Assembly: GCA_945643635.1 (NCBI GenBank)
Contig: CALZFC010000059.1
Span: 273,501-337,500 of the forward strand
Source: Allodiplogaster sudhausi
Lineage: Eukaryota; Nematoda; Chromadorea; Rhabditida; Diplogasteridae
Direction: 5' to 3'
DNA: 64,000 nucleotides
Positions 58,166-64,000 of the stretch are shown here, in pieces; the first letter of the stretch is position 1, and every line of letters begins with the position of its first letter. Under the pieces are notes generated by a model. It saw nothing but the letters and a program-made list of their open reading frames with translations. It was not told the origin of the DNA and did not search any database. The translations under genes were made by a program, and so were the position numbers.

Positions 58166-58401
58166 GACCTCGAGCAATGCCCGCGAGCGACTGCGAGCTC
58201 GAGAAGGAAGGCGAGTGCAGAGAGTGCGATGCCGCCAGCCAGAAAGCCGAAGGTCGTCTCCAGTTTCGGCAGAGAGATTGGAGTCGTGCCAATCTGTTTG
58301 CGGCCGAGATGTCACTGGCCATTACTCTGCCTTCCCTACCCTCCTCCTCTCTTACGCTGTTTTGCTTTTCTTCCCTCTTTCTTCTCTCTCTCTCTCTCTC
58401 T

Positions 58402-58435
<34 letters not shown>

Positions 58436-58939
58436 CTCTCCCTCTCACTCTCTCTTGCTCTCGCTCTCTCTCCTGCTCTCTTTCTCTCTCTCTCTAACTA
58501 TCTTTCACTCTGGCTCTCTCTAACTCTCGCAGTATACGTCACTCTTCTTTCAAACATGCTCTTGGTGCGGACGAAGAGACACCAAATATTAATGCTAACA
58601 TTGGTTTCTGCACAAAATATAAACGCTAACTTTGATTGTTGGCCGGAACTTCTTAAACGGCCGATTCGTCCAATAGCGCCACTCGAAAGTGTAGATCTGG
58701 CAGAGAAAGAAATGACCTTTCATCACAGTTTGTCTTTCTAGCTGGAGATGGGAAGAGGGTTGAAACACCAGAGAATTGAAATTAAGCGATAGAGAGAGAG
58801 AATAGCGAACACGAGAGAAAATATGAAACAGCAGAAGAAACCGACATTGGGAAAGGAAGAGAGAAAGACAGATCAGCGAGAGACAGAGAAACAAAGAGAG
58901 AGAAACAGAGAGATAGGGAAACGGAGAGAGAAACAAAGT

Positions 58940-58989
<50 letters not shown>

Positions 58990-60482
58990 AAAGACTCCAC
59001 CGTGTCGTAGTCGTACATCCGTAGCAGCATTCTGTTGAGCTTGTTAGCCTCAGCAGTGCTCAGGAAGCCTCGTCGGAAATAGAATGCGAACGGCCAGCTC
59101 TGCCGCATCGCGTTCGCTGTGTTCGATGAGTGCGGCGCATTCGAGACGTCGATCCTACAAATCTCTTTTCTTTTTACTCCTAAAAATGTTTTACTGTTCC
59201 TGGTGGCTTCATGAAGCCATTGATGAAATAGGGCCTCTGAATATTGAAAAGCCTGTTAACTATCGCTAGAGATAGACAAAAATGCTTTTGCAATATGGAC
59301 TCCTGCACAACATCACTTTCGGCACTTCTGGGTTGCGGGCCAAAGTTAACCGCGGTCTTAAAAGTTTGCCCTAATAGTTAGCATCTAATTTTCACAGCTC
59401 AAGTAACCATCTTAAATAGTTCAATGATTACCTGCGAATATGTGGACATCATTATTACTATTGGCATAGTAGTAAATGATTGATTTTATCCACCTGAACC
59501 TTCTGGATCCCTGGCCGACTGCATGAATCGAGCACGGGAGGAATGTAGTATATAAAACCATGCTATTAAATTGCAATTAGACTACAAATCTGTCGTTGGG
59601 ATGTTCTAAAATATAACTAAAATAAAATTGCATTAAAAACTACCCGGAGATCAAAGAAATAAATTATTTTGTCCATTACGCCTATATGTGCAATCTGGGT
59701 AATTTGAGTTATTGATTTTTTTCTCGAATAATATGGGTCAATGAAAGCAATAACTTGAAAGTTGAAGCGTGTCTGTATAAATAAACAACCCTGAAAATTT
59801 CATAAGCATTCTTCAACGTTGAAGAAGGATATGCATGAAAAGCCAAAAGGTGATAACCTTTTGGCCAGTACTGTATATGTATTTTGTTTAAAGAATTTAA
59901 GCTCGATCCGAGCAGTTAAATATGCTTGTCCTGACGCGACAAAGTCGCAGGGTGGCTTGTAGTTGGTGCGTGGGTTGGGCGTGGCGAGGCGATAGTCGGG
60001 CACGTACGCGAAAACACGCGCGTCCTCGCACGCCCGGAGAGCCATGCGGCTAATGTCTGGCTCGATCTGCAACGTGCGCATTCTATTATAAATATATGTA
60101 TTTGGATTATAGACAAGCCACAGGCATATGTATGTATTACTCTCTACAATTTTGACAATTATTACACGTATGGAATCCTCAAGGTTTTTTCTCCCTCGTT
60201 CGAAAATTGAAATTGACCTGCAGACGCCACGGATCGTTGCGGACGTCTTCTCCGTAGAGTTCCATTATCTGAATAATTACGTTTATGTCTAGCGATATTT
60301 ATATTGTAATATTTATTTCGAATTTTAAATTTCCCGCCTGTTCATCGTAGATCATTGTCGGATCAGTGACGACAATCGCCTTTTCAGATGAGCGGAGTCC
60401 CGCGACAAAGTTGTTGAAGTCGCTGTAAATACTTTTTTTTTATTTCTCTCTCTCTCTAGCTATCTCTCTCACCTCTCGCTCA

Positions 60483-60520
<38 letters not shown>

Positions 60521-62442
60521 AAAATACGTCACCGGAAAATTTAGGAAAACTTTCATAATTATTACTTCTCAAAACGAAAGTATGAAGCAAGAAACGTTTG
60601 CTGAAAGACGAGAATGTTGGAGGTGCTCTTGAATGTGGACTGGAAGCCCATGAGCAACATGAGTAAGGCGACCATGTAGATGGCCACCGTGTGGCGGTAG
60701 CACTTCAAAAGACATTGATTGATACTTTTTCAAAACTCGTTCTAAGTTATCGATCCGTTTGCCTCGAAATAAAAAAATCAAAAAGGCAAAAACGGGTCAA
60801 CCTGAAATGGCAGGAAACATTGATAGAACGGCGGGGATGACAAGAAAAACATTCGCGTAAACCCGGCCAAGCTAGCGGTCTCTGAAACGGTGGAAAATTG
60901 GAAGATTGTAAAAGTTCAACTGAGCCTAAAGGGGGAACATATCACTCTCAGCAGAGGAACAAGGGAAATTTCTGAGGCGCAAGTGTTCAACCGCCCATAG
61001 TTATTATTCTTTTTTTACTCGAATGGTTCGATTAGGTATTTTGCTTTACAGCATTATTGCACGTTGTAATAATTTTTTTTAGTTTGCTTTCGGGAATATG
61101 TTATTTTGTATAAACCTAAACCCACAGGGTACTCATATGTATATTAAAACCCGAAAACCAGCACCCCCAAACACTCTTCCAAGACACCGACCCCCTTGAA
61201 GAATACATCGGCGCAGAGAGAGAACGGCCTTCTCGACAGTGGCCGCGAAGAAAATGGAGAGGAAGAGGAGAGCGAGCACAGTGGGAGAGTACACGAAGAG
61301 ATGCATCGAGTCTCGGCCCTGCGTCTGGCGGCGAGTGTCAAAGAAGGCGTCCTGAAAAGGGAGTAAAGAGAGACAGAGAGAGAGGGAGAGAGAGAGGGAG
61401 AGAGAGAGAGAGTGGTTCGTGGAGGGAAGAGGAAAGAGAGAGAGAGAGAGCGACATTTTGAGAAATGGGAGAGAGAGAAATAGAAAGAGTGGTTCATGGA
61501 GAGACACGGAAGAAGAGTGAGAGAGAGAGAGAGGAGGGACGGAAGAAGAGAGGGAGAGAGAGAGCTTGAGGTAGGGAGGGAGAGAGAGAATGGTTCGTGG
61601 AGAAGTCGGAAAAAGCTACAAAATGAGGAATGTGGAAAATCACGATAGGGGAAAGCAGGGGTGAGGAAGAGAGATTCAGCGAAGAGATACAGGACATGAA
61701 AAGAGAAATAACACTACGATAGCTAGAAGAAAAAAGGTGTATGATGCTGAAAAATGAAGCTAGAAATGTTAGCCATGTGTTTTTTTTTAGCGTGGAGCGC
61801 AGAAAATCTGAGAGTCATAAGCGGTATGATACAGTATACATTTTTAACTTGGTTGTCGATTTCGTCGGTTCGCTCCACTCCAAATTAAATGAAAAGCGCC
61901 AACCTTTGAGTAGAGCACTGGCACTGTCACTGCGAAGGCGCGTATGCGCTCTGATCGAAAGGAAAATCGCTCCAGAGTAGCGTCCGCTTCTCCTCGATCC
62001 AGGAGACCGAGGACGCCCGTCCATCCGCTGGACGACGGCGACCAGCCACCTGAATTAGATGAGCGAAAAGAGAGAGAGAGAAAAGTGGGAGTGAGAGAGA
62101 AAAAGAGAGAGAGAGAGAGAGAGGGAGAGAGAACATGAGAGTGAGAGAGACCAAGAGAGAGAGTGAAAGTGGGATGGTGAGCGAGAAGAGGAGAGAGAGA
62201 GCGAGTTAGAGAAGAAGAAGAAGAAGATGATGAAGAAGAGACAGAACAATTTCTCCGAAACTGTATCCTGTGGTGCGGACGAATTGAAGTTGTGTTTTCG
62301 TGACGCTCGCGAATATCTTCCACATCCTGACAAAGATTCCGTCCATGATACCGGTGGGCTGGCGAAAGAGGAGCGGAAAGTCCTCGTTGACCCAGCCAAG
62401 ACGGATCACTCGTGAAGATTCCAACGACGCGTTGTTGCTCAT
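57862..62442 (-). CDS. Ionotropic glutamate receptor-like ligand-gated channel, paralogue 2
   Basis: Exons in transcript order: 62442-62262, 62049-61904, 61351-61192, 60881-60802, 60702-60596, 60422-60338, 60268-60218, 60066-59936, 59154-59001, 58696-58631, 58293-58169, and tentatively 57907-57862. All phases agree, about 443 residues. IRLGWVNEDFPLLFRQPTG opens the first ligand-binding half and VTVPVLYSK closes it. Membrane segments: FVYSPTVLALLFLSIFFA, TVAIYMVALLMLLMGF and TFGFLAGGIALSALAFLLEL. The second ligand-binding half has MIYDEQ, ARVFAYVPDYRLAT and QSWPFAFYFRRGFLST. Exon sizes 107, 85, 51, 131 and 66 and their phases equal those of paralogue 1, showing tandem duplication. The intron after 60338 needs a GC donor where paralogue 1 has GT. 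The last exon is uncertain. Confidence 0.8.
58795..58988. repeat. GA-rich tract in a receptor intron
   Basis: GA and AGAAAC repeats run between exons 59154-59001 and 58696-58631, ending 12 bp from the donor of the former. The tract is CT-rich on the coding strand. Confidence 0.9.
59798..59873. mobile_element. Possible Tc1-like terminus with adjoining palindrome
   Basis: Read on the minus strand from 59873 the sequence is CAGTACTGGCCAAAAGG and onward, preceded by TA, closely resembling the end of nematode Tc1 elements (CAGTGCTGGCC). Next to it is a palindrome centred near 59818 (CATTCTTCAACGTTGAAGAA). No second terminus was found in the intron, so this may be a solo end or a truncated short element. 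Confidence 0.5.
61360..61600. repeat. GA-rich tract with GTGGTTC units in a receptor intron
   Basis: GA runs are interrupted several times by AGTGGTTCGTGGAG-like units, giving a loose higher-order repeat of about 60-110 bp. It lies in the intron between exons 62049-61904 and 61351-61192. Confidence 0.75.
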
Positions 62443-63806
62443 TCTTGCTGCTTTCTATTATCAGTTCCCAAAGAAGGAAGATAAGGAAGATCTTTAGAAA
62501 GGAAGAACGAGGAGGGCGACGGGAAGGAAAAGCTCGCGAGAAGTGGAGACTGTTGCGAGAGCGCCAGCCTCCTCCACTGTGGCCATGGAAGGGCAGCCTA
62601 GCGTTGTGTGCTCATTTGCATTTCAGATAAGAGAAAACAGATTGAGCGGTGAGAAGAGAAAGAGAGAGAAGGGAACTGGAAACAAATAAAAGGATAGCAG
62701 GTAAATATGCAAGCAGCGGAAGCAAGATTGCATTGAATTTGACAAGAGATACATTCCATCCTGTCTCTTGTGATATCAGATATCTGCATATTATTGACGT
62801 CACGCCCACCGCCTTGGTTTCCACATAGCAGCTATCATATATTCTTCATGATATTCCGTGGATAAGGACTCGAGAATCTTTGAGCTTTATTTTAATCAAT
62901 GAAATACTTTTTGCATTTCTTTTAATAAAACTAAGAAGAAGAAGGAGCTTTTCCGGTCGTTTTTGTTTATGTTTATCAAACGTTGCAAGGAAACATTTAA
63001 TTATTATGTTTATAAAAATGTTTAAAGGATGAATATTAAGCAAATGAATACAAATTATACCGAAGAGTGGCGTCGACAGTGAGATTCGTGGTTGAGAGCG
63101 CTGAGAGGTGCGGGATGCAGCCAGTAATGAATGGAAGGCGTACGGTACTCTCTCCGCTATCTTTATCTCCGATAGCAAACAAGACCTGAGGATGAGGCTC
63201 CGATTCGTCTTCCAATCTTTATAGAACTTGGGCAGAGGCTACATTCGACATCCAGGGAACATCCAGAAAAGTTGATAGAGAGGAGAAAGAGAGTGAGATA
63301 GAAACATAGAGAGATAGAGAGAAATAGAGAGAGCGAGAGAGAGAACGAGAGAGAACGAGAGAGAACGAGAGAGAGAGAGAGAGAGAGACAAAGGGAAATG
63401 TAAACTGGAGAACCTGTTACTTGTACCGATCGATCTAATACTTCAATCAGTCCATAAAGTGGACTACTTTCTATTAAATTCGGGTATGTGAAAGGCAATG
63501 AACGCTCTTGAAGTTCTAATATATTCGCCGCTTCCAATGACCATTCGAACAGAAATGATGAGCTATGACAACGCGGCATAACTCTTCATCTTCCCCCCCC
63601 CCCCCATCTTTCCAAAAAATCCCAGATATTTCCGGAAATTCCCAGAAGTTGTATCTCACCGCCATTACAGGACTCACATCAGCTTTTCTCTCCATCTCTG
63701 TCGTTCTCTCTCTCTCTTTATCTCTGTCTGTCTTCCAAGCCTTCTTTGCCATTCAATTAATTCGAAACCAAGTTAATCAGCTTTATCAAATCATAACTTA
63801 TTTCAC
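62443..63806. other. Upstream region of receptor paralogue 2
   Basis: This holds the presumed promoter of paralogue 2 and perhaps missing 5' exons. A GA tract lies at about 63285-63390 and a run of about 14 C at 63593-63606. Minus-strand blocks near 63516-63650 are open but unconvincing. Confidence 0.45.
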
Positions 63807-63917
63807 CTCGGAGCCCTCGCATGTCGCCTCCGTGTGCAGATCAACTCGATCGCCTTTTTCCACTCTGATTGTGAGAGTTGGCTCATTTGGCGATTCGTCA
63901 AATGCAGGTGGGGAACT
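63807..63917 (-). CDS. Isolated plausible exon, gene unknown
   Basis: On the minus strand TTATCAG is followed by 37 in-phase codons reading SSPPAFDESPNEPTLTIRVE and KGDRVDLHTEATCEGSE, then a GAG|GTGAAA donor. Composition is protein-like and both splice sites are good. It could be an upstream exon of receptor paralogue 2 or the last visible exon of a gene mostly beyond the right edge. No family is recognised. Confidence 0.4.
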
Positions 63918-64000
63918 CTGATAATACTGGCTTTGGTGCTGGTTTGCACGCATTCTTTCTCTCTTACTTTATTCTTTCATTTTATCTTTCAATTTCGCTA

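Noticed and set aside
1..64000. tRNA and rRNA genes
   Set aside because: No cloverleaf with A and B box signals and no rRNA-like segment was seen on either strand by eye.

Overview
The window is nuclear DNA of a nematode. The evidence is the gene content (an EGF-bearing DEG/ENaC channel of the EGAS type, a MLT-10-type moulting protein, trehalose-6-phosphate synthase), small exons with short introns, several 3' splice acceptors lying just upstream of start codons as expected for spliced-leader trans-splicing, and an exact copy of the 22-nt SL1 spliced leader inside a repeat. SL1 points to Chromadorea/Rhabditida; the species cannot be named from this alone. Long (CT)n/(GA)n tracts fill introns and intergenic DNA and produce most of the spurious open frames. 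All exon models below were built by hand from splice signals, reading phase and protein motifs.

Layout: 164-4278 (+) the 3' part of an EGAS-like sodium channel with one in-frame stop; 4667-5160 a foldback element; 5437-6900 two diverged copies of another repeat, one holding a 23-bp tandem array; 7827-11758 (-) trehalose-6-phosphate synthase; 13430-13640 (-) an unrecognised gene fragment; 13998-15045 a second foldback element whose spacer contains SL1; 17837-28041 a 10.2-kb element (below); 32346-37725 (+) a 207-residue membrane protein with short-motif ligands; 42030-50512 (+) a MLT-10-type gene with a signal peptide and a one-base frame break in its ILSP repeats; 52722-56526 and about 57862-62442 (-) two tandem ionotropic-receptor-like channel genes with shared intron positions; 63807-63917 (-) an isolated plausible exon.

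The most interesting object is 17837-28041. Two 72-bp inverted repeats, identical over their whole length, enclose two divergently transcribed multi-exon genes. Immediately inside each end is a 500-600 bp array of short TTGGCA/TGCCAA motifs. The rightward gene (570 residues, uninterrupted) has a Cys-x2-Cys motif and an RNase H-fold, DDE-like triad (D212, D298, D339 in a GHTHNEVD motif). The leftward gene (600 codons, one in-frame TGA) carries a ParB/sulfiredoxin-type domain. The layout is that of a large autonomous DNA transposon with a transposase candidate and a ParB-like partner. I do not recognise the combination as a described superfamily, but I could not search databases.

Other themes: a dispersed repeat of about 90-150 bp found mainly in introns, two copies of which end at a splice acceptor; at least five inferred GC-AG introns among roughly 95; and single-base lesions in three otherwise clean gene models, which could be real or assembly errors.
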